A DNA stretch of 64,000 nt from contig JABLXB010000003.1 of the NCBI GenBank assembly GCA_013178305.1, positions 124,001 to 188,000 of the forward strand, read 5' to 3'. Every line of letters starts with the position of its first letter. The first letter of the stretch is position 1. The notes beneath the pieces were generated by a model. That model saw nothing but the letters and a program-made list of their open reading frames with translations, was not told the origin of the DNA and did no database searches. The stretch comes from Bacillota bacterium (GTDB lineage: Bacteria; Bacillota; Sulfobacillia; JABLXB01). This document shows, piece by piece, positions 44,927-53,628 of the stretch. The translations under genes and the position numbers were made by a program.

Positions 44927-45345
44927 TCCGGTCGACAGATTCTCTATTCATCGACACCTCTGCATTCATAGCCCTGTACGACGCGAGCGACCGCCATCAC
45001 GAGGCGGCAAAGGACTTCTTCACGGCGGAACGGATCCGGGCCCTCCGGGTACAACTGGTGACCACGAATTTCGTCTTTGCTGAGGTATACACATATTTTT
45101 GTAGGGACCACGGCCGTGCCACGATTGTGGGCAGGCATATTCGTGAAAGCAAGATCCTGCGATATCTTCGCCCGGGTCCCGCAGACGAGGACGCAGCGTG
45201 GAATCTGGCGCAAGAGTACCACGATAAGGATTTCAGTTTTGTCGACTGCTTGAGTTTCGTCGTTATGTCCAGACTTGGCTGCCGGAAGGCATTTGCGTTT
45301 GATTCTCACTTTCGGCAGATGGGTTTTGACATGTTGCCTGACTGA
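44923..45345 (+). CDS. PIN-domain toxin (VapC-like)
   Basis: 140-residue PIN ribonuclease. Acidic active-site residues lie in LFIDTSAFIALYDASD, NFVFAEVYTYF, FSFVDCLSFVVMSR and AFDSHFRQMGF. This is the subtype with DxSxF at the first site and a terminal FDxHFxxxGF. Overlap with the antitoxin by four bases. It differs from the PIN protein at 8860, so the two pairs are not recent duplicates. Confidence 0.9.
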   Translation: MIRSTDSLFIDTSAFIALYDASDRHHEAAKDFFTAERIRALRVQLVTTNFVFAEVYTYFCRDHGRATIVGRHIRESKILRYLRPGPADEDAAWNLAQEYHDKDFSFVDCLSFVVMSRLGCRKAFAFDSHFRQMGFDMLPD

Positions 45346-45470
45346 GCCCGGCTGTGTTTGTCACTGCTGTGCGCCGCACACGTCGTCGTGTCGCACTTGT
45401 GTGGTATACTCCTGTCATGAAAGTGCCTGGTGCTCACGGGCAGCACTCGATCTGGCTCCTGGACTGGCTC

Positions 45471-45509
45471 GAAGGGTGATCGAAAGGGCCAAGGCGAAAA
45501 CTGGCCCAT
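45471..45509 (+). repeat. Right copy of a diverged 39-bp repeat flanking the VapBC-type pair
   Basis: Matches 44448-44486 at 29 of 39 positions. It lies in the 279-base gap between the toxin and the DUF1841-like gene. The gap also holds a -10-like TATACT near 45413-45418 before a 20-codon open frame that starts ATGAAAGTGCC; neither looks like a functional gene. Confidence 0.5.
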
Positions 45510-45624
45510 CAAGGTAGCGGCGCCAGGGCTTCCAGCACTTGCGCTTGGGTTGTACAATGCACGCAGGTTCGCATTGCGCAAACACACAGCGGAATAGCTA
45601 CACGACTGATGGCGGTGAAGCAAG

Positions 45625-46011
45625 GTGCGGTTGAAAGAAATTGCCGAATGCCCCGAGTTAGACATTGATACTGAAGAATCGGCCATTTCCGCAGTACTCG
45701 CCGAACACCCCGACCTCCGGATCCTCTGGGAGAAATACCCCGTACTGACGGGGGAAATAGTGATAAACGAGGTCAACCCGATCTTCCACGTATACGTTGA
45801 GGCTGTGGCGGAGACGCAGATTCAGACGGGGAGCCCGCCTGAGGCCAAAGAAGCTTTCGAACGGCTCAAACGCGCCGGGCTCAGCGGCCACGCTGCGCGT
45901 GCCTCCATCGCGGGCCTGATCGTATGGTACATCTACCACATCTTGAAGGAGGAAACCCGCTTCGACAGAGAGGAGTACGCGCGTCTTTCCACAGGCCGGC
46001 CGTTGCGGTGA
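45625..46011 (+). CDS. DUF1841-like protein
   Basis: 128 residues. NPIFHVYVEAVAETQIQTG, PPEAKEAFERLKRAGLSGHA and an all-helical C-terminus with IAGLIVWYIYHILK match the layout of DUF1841 proteins (helical, conserved NPxxH and E-x2-I). Function of the family is unknown. GTG 45625 has only a weak ribosome site; TTG 45631 is an alternative. Its 3' end abuts the antitoxin remnant on the opposite strand. Confidence 0.65.
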   Translation: MRLKEIAECPELDIDTEESAISAVLAEHPDLRILWEKYPVLTGEIVINEVNPIFHVYVEAVAETQIQTGSPPEAKEAFERLKRAGLSGHAARASIAGLIVWYIYHILKEETRFDREEYARLSTGRPLR

Positions 46012-46150
46012 TTATGTCTTCATCCGTCATCCGGCCCCTCACTGCGGGTTTTCTTCCTACCTCGAGTACGATGCTGTTTTCACCTACTGCTTTCACCTGC
46101 AGGACATCTCCGGCCCCGATTCTTAACTGACGCCAGCCCGATGGGGTGCG
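46000..46150 (-). pseudogene. Remnant of an AbrB-type antitoxin gene
   Basis: The minus strand encodes LRIGAGDVLQVKAVGENSIV, then RGRMTDEDIITATAGLWKD. These are the second half and linker of AbrB-type antitoxins. The part upstream of LRIGAG does not give the expected KGQVxIPxELR in any continuous frame, and no start with a ribosome site is present, so the gene looks 5'-decayed. No matching toxin gene remains next to it. Confidence 0.45.
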
Positions 46151-46514
46151 CTCGAGCTCGCCGCACGAAGTCTTGTCCCCCCAGCAGTCCCGGGCCCTGG
46201 CGAAAACGCCGGTGTCAACAACGGCGATGCCATCGTGTACGACCTGCATACCGGGCTCAGGTACGACACAACCCTACGATATGGTAAAATGTGACAGCAG
46301 GCGGAATGCGCGGCTGACCGCACCGGCTAAGCCAACCGGCTGACGTCCCAGGTAAGCGATGGTCTGTTGGTGAGCCACGTGTGGTCATGCGTTCTCGGCG
46401 GTTGGCGGTGCGGTGGGTGGCCTGCGAAGTTAGGTGGAGGGGGGAGAAACAGGCGGATTGAGGTGTGGAATCACGTTCCCGGTTGAACTCGCACGTTCGA
46501 ATGAGGTCAGCCAC

Positions 46515-47174
46515 ATGGGCAAGATCCTCTACCTGACGGCGTTGGCAGTTCAACCGCGGTCCATAAGCCAGCTTGCGCGGGCGGCGGGGGTGGACCCGGG
46601 GCATGCAAGCAGAGTCTGTGCCGAGCTGGTGAGAGCAGGGTGGATGCGTACGACCGGGAGTAGGCGGGGACTGCTACCTGTGCCGGCAATGCCAGACGCG
46701 CTGCAGGAGCAACACGCCAGGCGGCTGTTCAAGATGCTCGCGATGGCCCCGCAGAAGGGAGAGTTCCTCATGAAGTGCTGGCTCGATCTTCTCGTGGCTA
46801 GTAACAATCTAATCGACAACGCGAGACCTGGGTTCCTCTGCAACCCTCTCACAGGAGAACCGCTCGAATTCGACCGGTACTATCTGGAGGGGGTTGCTTT
46901 TGAATTCAACGGAAGACAGCACTACGGCCCAACCGCGGCGTATCCAGATGAGCAGGCGTTCAGAGAGCTGAGAGCGAGAGACCTCCTGAAGAAGGGGTTG
47001 AGCCAGGAACAGGGCATTGTGTTGGTAGAAGTGATCAGCGAAGACCTGACCTTCGACAATATGGAAAGAAAAATCCCGGACGTGCTACCGAGGAACATAA
47101 TCGACAGGGACGGCCTGTACGCAAAGGCGCTCGCTCGCGCCTCCCAGGATTACCGTGCGAAGGCTGGACACTAA
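46515..47174 (+). CDS. Winged-helix protein fused to a restriction-like nuclease domain
   Basis: 219 residues from ATG 46515 (GAGGT eight bases upstream; the frame is open further 5'). Residues 1-65 look like a MarR/ArsR-type winged helix: LTALAVQPRSISQLARAAGV, HASRVCAELVRAGWM. From about residue 105 a PD-(D/E)XK-like nuclease domain is suggested by EFDRYYLEGVAFEFNGRQHY, then RARDLLKKGLSQEQGIVLVE, the pattern of very-short-patch-repair-like endonucleases (E-F-x-G-x-Q-H-Y, D-x2-K). No partner methylase is visible. The fold call is by eye. Confidence 0.6.
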   Translation: MGKILYLTALAVQPRSISQLARAAGVDPGHASRVCAELVRAGWMRTTGSRRGLLPVPAMPDALQEQHARRLFKMLAMAPQKGEFLMKCWLDLLVASNNLIDNARPGFLCNPLTGEPLEFDRYYLEGVAFEFNGRQHYGPTAAYPDEQAFRELRARDLLKKGLSQEQGIVLVEVISEDLTFDNMERKIPDVLPRNIIDRDGLYAKALARASQDYRAKAGH

Positions 47175-47270
47175 TCACCGGACGCTAATCGCCAGACACG
47201 GTGCGGTCGAGCCGGTACCCTGCGGGCCTACCGAATGTGGGCTATCCGATGAGTCCTGGATGAGTCCTGG

Positions 47271-47550
47271 GTGTGCACGCGCAGCACCAGGCGACAGTCC
47301 CGGCGTCTGCTGAAAGCCGACGACAAACACGGTCTCGCGTGCGCACACGCAGTACAAGTCCGGCGTATTGTGCATGGACGCAGCAAATCGCGCGAATTCC
47401 TGTGCGTGAGTGCAGTATCAGCCGGCGTCATGCTGTGGTGCAGAGATTCTGAGGCGAGTAATGCTCTGACGCAGAAGTCTTCGGCCGAATCATGCTGCAG
47501 CGCAGAAAAGACTGCATGAGATTGTGGCGAAGCAGTGCTGGAAAACTTCG
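47271..47550 (+). repeat. Array of about 31-bp degenerate phased repeats
   Basis: Units begin at 47271, 47339, 47370, 47402, 47430, 47461, 47492 and 47522. In each, GCAG starts exactly 10 bases after the unit start; most units begin GTGC or ATGC. Spacings after 47339 are 31, 32, 28, 31, 31 and 30 bases, close to three helical turns. A weaker unit (GCCG at 47316) fills the gap after the first. The array stops about 65 bases before the SLH gene; the rest of the 440-base gap (47175-47270) shows nothing. Confidence 0.7.
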
Positions 47551-47614
47551 TTGGACAATGGTAATATTATCTTGGATTCCTATAACATCCAAAGGGGAAA
47601 GGAGGTGAACGGAA

Positions 47615-49336
47615 ATGCCAGGATTCAGAAGCAAGTACGTGGCCGGCAACATCTGCCTCCTGCTCTTCGCGGCTTTTCTGGCGATGACGGCGGTGGGCAT
47701 AGTCGAGGCCGGCAAGGCATACGCTGACCCGTATACTTGGACGTATTCGGGATCCAGCTCGCAGTATTCGACGACGCAGATAAAACCTGCTGTCTGGATG
47801 TCGCCATTGACGAGCGCCACCGAGGGGCCCAGCCTGTTTACCTACTACATAAAGTTGGTAGGTACGCCGACTGGCGACTATACGGTGGAGGCTACTCAGA
47901 AGAGCGTCATCGGAAGTGCGTACGACACCGCGTATCGCAACCTCCTCGAGCTCGTTTATGCTCCGCCATCCAGCTGGAACCTTCAGCCCGGTTACCGGGT
48001 TGAGTACAGCCAGGTCCGCGAGCTAATTGCCCAGCACGCCGTCTACGTTGACCTCCTGTACAGGCCACCGTCGACCGGCGGTGGAGGCGGCGGTGGCGGC
48101 GGAACCGCGCAGCAAATCCTCACGGGCCAATATGGCACCATCGTGGTGCTGCCGGCGCTCGGCAGCGCTACATACAATGTAGACGAATCCCTCGTGGTGA
48201 GCGCTCTGCAATCCCTCGCAGCTAGTATCAGGGAGTTCACGATCGCCGATCTCTCGGCGACCGACGCCTCGGAAAAGGCCACGGTCATCGGGTCGGGGAT
48301 TCTCCAGGCAGCACTGAACCTCGCCAAAGACCTCGTCGTCAACAACGGCCAGGTCGTGATCACGTTCCCGAGCGGCTCGATCGATCCATCTATCGTCGGA
48401 CAGGCCGGAGCGGGCGCCGCGTTCAGGGTCGTCGTCGGCATCATGGGCGACACCGCCAGCGTGCAGCTGGTCAGCGGAACGCAGGCGGCGGACCAGGGCT
48501 TCATCCCGCAGTCCACGGTGTTCTCGCTCGATGCTACGCTTGTGCAGGGATCGCAGACGGTGGGCGATATCTCGCGCTTCAACAGCCCGGTGCGCGTGAC
48601 GTTCTCGTACAACCCGCAGCCGGGTATCGACGAGAACAAGCTCGGCGTGTATGGCCTCGATCCCGTCACCAACACCTGGACGTACGTCGGAGGCAAGGTG
48701 AACCCGGACACGAACCAGATCACGGCCAACCTGTGGCACTTCAGCCAGTATGCCGTCATGCTCTACGACAAGACGTTCGTCGACGTGGCGACGCACTGGG
48801 CGAAGACCGACGTGGAACTGATGGCCTCCAGGCACGTGGTCAAAGGCGTGAGCGACACGCAGTTCGCGCCCGAAGCGCCAGTAACCAGGGCCCAGTTTGC
48901 GTCGCTGCTTCTCAGGAGCCTCGGGCTGGAGGAGCACAAACCGGCGATGGAGACGTTCCTCGATGTATCGCGCAGCTCGTGGTACTTCGGTGCGGTTGAG
49001 GGCGCCTTCAAGGCGGGTATCATCAAGGGATACAGCGACGGTACCTTCAAGCCTGACGCCAGGGTGACGCGCGAAGAGATGGCGACTATGCTGGTAAGGG
49101 CGCTCGGCAAGGCCGGCGTGAACACGGCGGTGAACGCGGCAGACATTGAGGCGCTCTCGAAGTTCGCCGACAGGAACAAGATATCCGGATGGGCGGCCGA
49201 AGCTGCGGCGTACACCGCAAAGACAGGTATCCTGAACGGCAGGACCGCGACCACGTTCGTGCCGCAGGGCACCGGCACGAGGGCCGAAGCCGCGGTCATG
49301 ATGAAGCGGTTCATGGCCAATACCGGCCAGATCTAA
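47615..49336 (+). CDS. S-layer homology (SLH) domain surface protein
   Basis: 573-residue exported protein with a near-perfect ribosome site (AAAGGAGGTGA). Signal peptide at 1-37 (hydrophobic core LLLFAAFLAMTAVGIVEA, likely cut after AYA). The mature part starts with a beta-rich, Ser/Thr/Tyr-rich domain, then a nine-Gly linker near residue 155, a further beta domain, and three SLH modules (from about 388, 449 and 510: FVDVATHWAK, FLDVSRSSWYFGAVEGAFKA, FADRNKISGWAAEAAA with TRAQFA, TREEMA, TRAEAA). SLH modules anchor proteins to secondary cell-wall polymer, so this is an S-layer or cell-wall protein and a candidate glycan acceptor. Confidence 0.93.
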   Translation: MPGFRSKYVAGNICLLLFAAFLAMTAVGIVEAGKAYADPYTWTYSGSSSQYSTTQIKPAVWMSPLTSATEGPSLFTYYIKLVGTPTGDYTVEATQKSVIGSAYDTAYRNLLELVYAPPSSWNLQPGYRVEYSQVRELIAQHAVYVDLLYRPPSTGGGGGGGGGTAQQILTGQYGTIVVLPALGSATYNVDESLVVSALQSLAASIREFTIADLSATDASEKATVIGSGILQAALNLAKDLVVNNGQVVITFPSGSIDPSIVGQAGAGAAFRVVVGIMGDTASVQLVSGTQAADQGFIPQSTVFSLDATLVQGSQTVGDISRFNSPVRVTFSYNPQPGIDENKLGVYGLDPVTNTWTYVGGKVNPDTNQITANLWHFSQYAVMLYDKTFVDVATHWAKTDVELMASRHVVKGVSDTQFAPEAPVTRAQFASLLLRSLGLEEHKPAMETFLDVSRSSWYFGAVEGAFKAGIIKGYSDGTFKPDARVTREEMATMLVRALGKAGVNTAVNAADIEALSKFADRNKISGWAAEAAAYTAKTGILNGRTATTFVPQGTGTRAEAAVMMKRFMANTGQI

Positions 49337-49382
49337 CCCAAGAACCCGACTGATAGGCAACTGATAAGTCTCGAACGAGACA

Positions 49383-49422
49383 CCGGGGGTCCCGCGGCAG
49401 AGGCGGGGCCCCCGAGTCTTCA
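49383..49422 (+). terminator. Terminator after the SLH gene
   Basis: GGGGGTCCCGC and GCGGGGCCCCC pair around a GGCAGAG loop, followed by GAGTCTTC. Very GC-rich stem with a weak T-run. The remaining ~210 bases to 49635 hold a small imperfect stem (CCG-CTTCCAA-CGG) of unknown meaning. Confidence 0.7.
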
Positions 49423-49635
49423 TCCAGCGGGATTGCTGGTGGCAGGCAATTCCACTGGAGATCCGCCCAGTACCAGCCTGGGAAGGGAAATTGTGGCCGG
49501 GATAGGAGGAATTGCCGCTTCCAACGGTGAATTCGCAGCATGTTTCCCCACTTCGCCGGACCAGGACGAACCCGGGTAGTTGAGGCTAACGAACTTCCTG
49601 GTAGGGCGCGATCTTGAAAGGATGGCGATAGGCGA

Positions 49636-52227
49636 TTGGTTTCCGAAGGGACGGGGCGGAGGCTCAATCTGAGCCTCGAACCCGTCACTGGACCATTCAT
49701 ATTCCTCCTGCTGATATTGGGCTCGCTGGCCAGAGGGCTGTTTTTCCAGACAGACCTACTGCAGTTCCAGATAGCCGTTGTAGTGATATTCGCCCTCGAA
49801 TGGCTCGACCGGATGGCCCGGGGCGATGGGACGATCCTGGCGGGCTGGGAGGATGCGCTTCCACTCCTTCTCGGGCTGGCGTACTGTGCAAGTCTTGCCG
49901 TCGCGGTGGACAAGCGAGCGGGGGCGAGCGAAGCCCTGAAGTACCTGACGCTTTTCATGGTCTACTGGGTCGTGTCGCGATTGGCGTACACCAGGGCGTG
50001 GGCCGTGCGGTTCGCGAACCTGGTCGTTTTCATCGGTGTGCTGCTTTCGGTTATCGGCCTTGGGGCAGCGGTCGGGCTGATAGACTTCCCCGGTGCCTTC
50101 GTCCGGGGTGAAATCCTGTCCACGTTCCAGTACTCCAATGCCCTTGCGGGTTTCCTCGCGGCCGCGTGTGTCATAATTCTTGCGTTGTGGGGCCCCAGGC
50201 CCAGGCCCAGCCCCAGGCCCAGGGCGGCCGGTCAGGGGCAGCGCGGAGGCGAGCAGCCCCAGCAGCTCGATTATGAGGTGTCGTGGCTCGCCGAGGCCTG
50301 GTACGCCTTCGCGTTTGTGCTGTGCGCGGTTGTCCTGCTGTCGACCAGGTCCAGGGGTTCGTGGGTGCTCCTGCCCGTCGCTGGGGCAATAGCCCTGTGG
50401 GGGCTCCCAACGGGACAGCGGTTTCAGGCAAGCCTCAGGGCCTCCGCGGGGGTTGTAGCCACGCTCGTAATCCTGCGGCGGATCGACGGGATCATTGCAG
50501 CCGCCAATAAGGCGGCTTCCGGTGCGGCGCCGGCGACTCCCGGCGTCGTAGACAAACCGGTTGCGCAGGTTGCGGCGTTCAGAATCGCAGCATACGTCGG
50601 CATCGCGACCCTGGCGGTCCTCGCCGGGGTCGTGGCCCTTCGCATGCTCGCAGCGGCGCTGAGGAGGGCCAACACGGCGCCCGAAACGCAGCGTGTGGCC
50701 AGGGTAGTGCTCACGACCTGGGCCATCGGAGTGACGGTATGGTACGCGGTCTATGCCGGCTCTGCATATCCGAGTGCAGCGCGGGGGTTCTTCACTCCGC
50801 ACACCGCGGCGGAGTTAGAAAGTATTGACGTAGGCGCACAAGGCCTCGTGGCCCGGGAGTTGTTCTGGTCAGATGCCATCCGGATCGTGCGGGACCGCCC
50901 GCTGCTCGGTGCGGGCGGCGGCGGATGGAACGCGCTCTACCATATCTACCAGAGAAAGCTCTATTCATCGGCCCTCGTCCACAGCCACCCACTCGAGGTG
51001 GCGGTGGAGACCGGCGTTCCCGGCTTCCTGATATACACAGCGATGTGGGTCGTCATGGTACGAAACGCGTGGGCACTGTGGCGCAGGAGGTCGGTCGCGG
51101 AGGCGTATGGGGAACTAGACTCCGATACTGAAGCCGCGTGGGCGGCGTGCCTGCCCGCGTTTTCTGGAGCCGTCGCGATGGGACTTCACTCTGCCATGGA
51201 CTTCGACTTCTCACTCGCGGCCATCGCCGCAGTGGCGTGGGGGCTGATGGCGTGCGTCAACGGCGTGGCGCGAACGGCGCAGCCACGCGGGGCGAACGGC
51301 GCGAACAACGCCACCGGGGCGAACGGCGCGAACAGCGCGCACGGCCCTGACGCGGCGGGTCCCGTCGTCAGGACGCGCTCGCTGCTCGTGCAGGGGATTG
51401 TCGGGCTCGCCGTGTGTGCCGTGGTGTTCACTCCTACTCTGAGGTTAACCGAGGCTAGCGCGAAGGGCACGTCAGCGGCCAGGGCGATGATATCGGGTGA
51501 CTACGCCGCGGCCGACAAGCTTTACCGCGAAGCCATCCGGCTTGACCCGTTTACCGCTTCATACTGGATCGATCTCGCGCAGCTCTCGCTCGCGAGCTAT
51601 ACCGTTGACGCACAGCCGTGGCGCCTGGAGCAGGTGAGGGATTACTGCGACAGGGCCGTCAAAGTCCAGCCGTCGAACCTCGCGGCGAGGATCCGCGCGA
51701 CGGAGATCCTGTCGTCGATGGGGGACCTCGACAGGGCCCTGCGTCTTGCCGTGGATACGACGAAGTGGATTCCGCGTGATGTCCGCGTGTACGAAGGCCT
51801 GGCGAGGGTCTACGTGACCATGGCGGTGCGGGCACTGGGCGCCGGAGACAGGGCGGCAGGACGGGAGTACGCGGGAAAGGCGCGCGAAATCGTTCCCGCG
51901 GCAGCTCAATCCATCAACCCTAACCCCGGCCCGAAAATCCCGGAAGCACTGGTACAACTTGCCGAGACTCCACCAATGGGTTATGCTGTTGGACAGGCAT
52001 CCCTCTTTCTGGGTGATTATGCAGAGGCTGCTAGAATGTTCGAGAAAGCGGCGCGGCTGAAAAGCATTCAGGCGGACGCCCAGGTCTGGCTGGGTGTGTC
52101 GTACGAGATGGCGGGCGACACCGCCCGCGCGAAGAGGGTCCTGAACTCGGCAAGGACGGCGCTGGGTGCTAACCTCTTTGACTTGCGTTACAGAGAGATC
52201 AGGAGCCTTGCCGGCGCCCTACGGTAA
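49636..52227 (+). CDS. O-antigen ligase/polymerase-like membrane protein with TPR-like tail
   Basis: 863 residues. About twelve membrane helices; the large external loop carries RELFWSDAIRIVRDRPLLGA followed by YHIYQRKLYSSALVHSHPLE, the Wzy_C motif of O-antigen ligases and PglL/WsaB-type glycan transferases. The C-terminal ~250 residues (DYAAADKLYREAIRLDPFTA, GDYAEAARMFEKAARLKSI) are TPR repeats. Two low-complexity insertions interrupt loops: a Pro/Arg/Gln-rich stretch near residue 186 and an Ala/Gly/Asn stretch near 553. TTG 49636 follows AAAGGATGG. It could ligate a lipid-linked glycan to protein or polymer, or polymerise repeats. Confidence 0.85.
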   Translation: MVSEGTGRRLNLSLEPVTGPFIFLLLILGSLARGLFFQTDLLQFQIAVVVIFALEWLDRMARGDGTILAGWEDALPLLLGLAYCASLAVAVDKRAGASEALKYLTLFMVYWVVSRLAYTRAWAVRFANLVVFIGVLLSVIGLGAAVGLIDFPGAFVRGEILSTFQYSNALAGFLAAACVIILALWGPRPRPSPRPRAAGQGQRGGEQPQQLDYEVSWLAEAWYAFAFVLCAVVLLSTRSRGSWVLLPVAGAIALWGLPTGQRFQASLRASAGVVATLVILRRIDGIIAAANKAASGAAPATPGVVDKPVAQVAAFRIAAYVGIATLAVLAGVVALRMLAAALRRANTAPETQRVARVVLTTWAIGVTVWYAVYAGSAYPSAARGFFTPHTAAELESIDVGAQGLVARELFWSDAIRIVRDRPLLGAGGGGWNALYHIYQRKLYSSALVHSHPLEVAVETGVPGFLIYTAMWVVMVRNAWALWRRRSVAEAYGELDSDTEAAWAACLPAFSGAVAMGLHSAMDFDFSLAAIAAVAWGLMACVNGVARTAQPRGANGANNATGANGANSAHGPDAAGPVVRTRSLLVQGIVGLAVCAVVFTPTLRLTEASAKGTSAARAMISGDYAAADKLYREAIRLDPFTASYWIDLAQLSLASYTVDAQPWRLEQVRDYCDRAVKVQPSNLAARIRATEILSSMGDLDRALRLAVDTTKWIPRDVRVYEGLARVYVTMAVRALGAGDRAAGREYAGKAREIVPAAAQSINPNPGPKIPEALVQLAETPPMGYAVGQASLFLGDYAEAARMFEKAARLKSIQADAQVWLGVSYEMAGDTARAKRVLNSARTALGANLFDLRYREIRSLAGALR

Positions 52228-52338
52228 CAGGACGGCGGCCCCGCCGGCCCCTCCGGCGGCCGAACCAGTAAGGGGCGCGTGTGGAGACCGGTAACCGGCT
52301 TTCATGGATGCGCGGGTGCGTCGAAGGGGGTACAGCAG

Positions 52339-53616
52339 TTGCAGGAAGTCCCTGAGATGATGGATACGATAGACCTCAGACAATACGTCGCCATACTCCG
52401 GAAGTGGCGCTGGGTCGTGGTTTTGATTACGATCATGAGCATGGCGACTGCGGGTGTAGTGTCGTTCTTCGTCCTTCCGCCCGTTTACGAGACCAAGGTG
52501 ACCATGCTGGTGAGCCAGCCCGCCGCCCAGCGGCCCGTGCGGCAGGAGACCGGCGTCGAGGAAGTCGCCAGCGCAATCTCGAGACTCCCCGAAATGACGC
52601 TGAACACGTACGTCGGCCAGGTACTGAGCCCGTACTTCCTCGACCAGGTAGCCACCTCCATGAAGTTCGACAAAACGATCGTGGGCGCCAAGGAGCTCGC
52701 CACCATGATGGACGCCCGCGTGATCAAGGATACGAATCTCATCGAAGTCAGGGTCAGGAACACCGATCGCGTTCTCGCGGCCGACATTGCGAACACCATG
52801 GCGCGTGAATTCCTCGAGTTCATATCCAAGAACGTCCAGGACCAGATGGGCAAATCGGTCAGGTTCCTCCAGGACCAGATCGCTCTGGTCAAGAAAGACC
52901 TCGACGCTGCCAATAACAAGATGAAGAACCTCAAGACCGAGTCGTCGTCGATCGAGATTCTGCAGAACGAGGTCAACGCGAGGTTCGATATGCTGGCGAA
53001 GGCGAGGGAACAGCTCGCCAACGCAAAGGCGGAGCAGGCGCTGACCGCCGCCGGCTATGAGAAAGCGAAGCAGATCCTCGACGACTTCAAGAAGGATAAG
53101 GAACTCATGGGGATCCCCATGACTGACGACAAGGAGACCAGGGCCAGGGTTGCGGGACTCGAGCAAATCGTCAACACCAAAGACGTCGAACTCGCGCAGA
53201 AGAACGCGCAGGTGGCCGCGATCGAGGAGCGGGTCGCCCAGGTGAGCCTTGAGGTCGAGCAAATCCAGCGGCAGCTCGTTTACAAGAAAACGGAATACGA
53301 GCAGCTTGACAAGCAGATCCAGCAGCTCGAGGAGACATACAAGGTCCTGTCGGAACGCATACTTCAGGCGCAGATGGCGCGGTCGCTGAACATGGGCGAG
53401 GCGAACATCTCGGTGGTGTCGCCCGCGCTGATACCGACGACCCCGGTCCGGCCGAACAAGAAGCTGAACGTGGCAGTGGCAGGGGTGTTGGGCATCTTCC
53501 TTTCGCTGGGCCTCGTATTCGTTCTCGAGTACCTGGATAACACGATGAAGAACCCCGACGACGTGAGAAAGCACCTGGGATTGCCCACTCTCGGCAACAT
53601 CCCGGTTATCGAATAG
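52339..53616 (+). CDS. Wzz/CapA-type chain-length and kinase-activator protein
   Basis: 425 residues from TTG 52339 (GAAGGGGG eight bases upstream; ATG 52357 possible). First membrane helix (VVVLITIMSMATAGVVSFFVL) near 30, long extracytoplasmic coiled coil (about 150-370), and a second helix (LNVAVAGVLGIFLSLGLVFVL) near 390 after the proline-rich TTPVRPNKKL block. Wzz_C/GNVR-type family. It acts with the tyrosine kinase encoded next to set polymer length and to activate the kinase. Confidence 0.92.
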   Translation: MQEVPEMMDTIDLRQYVAILRKWRWVVVLITIMSMATAGVVSFFVLPPVYETKVTMLVSQPAAQRPVRQETGVEEVASAISRLPEMTLNTYVGQVLSPYFLDQVATSMKFDKTIVGAKELATMMDARVIKDTNLIEVRVRNTDRVLAADIANTMAREFLEFISKNVQDQMGKSVRFLQDQIALVKKDLDAANNKMKNLKTESSSIEILQNEVNARFDMLAKAREQLANAKAEQALTAAGYEKAKQILDDFKKDKELMGIPMTDDKETRARVAGLEQIVNTKDVELAQKNAQVAAIEERVAQVSLEVEQIQRQLVYKKTEYEQLDKQIQQLEETYKVLSERILQAQMARSLNMGEANISVVSPALIPTTPVRPNKKLNVAVAGVLGIFLSLGLVFVLEYLDNTMKNPDDVRKHLGLPTLGNIPVIE

Positions 53617-53628
53617 GAGCGACTGCCC

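Noticed and set aside
45881-46249. 122-codon minus-strand frame as an intact gene
   Set aside because: Only the middle resembles an AbrB domain; the start region lacks a ribosome site and the C-terminus is the shadow of the DUF1841-like gene. Listed as a remnant instead.
47271-47550. CRISPR array
   Set aside because: The conserved part of each unit is only about eight bases, units are not identical, and there are no spacers of constant length or cas genes.
48023-49423. 466-codon minus-strand frame opposite the SLH gene
   Set aside because: Composition is rich in Arg/His/Val with no domain motifs; the SLH protein on the plus strand is certain.
49500-49560. Small RNA motif with a GGAGGAATT...GAATTC stem
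   Set aside because: The stem is imperfect beyond three base pairs and I cannot tie it to a known element.
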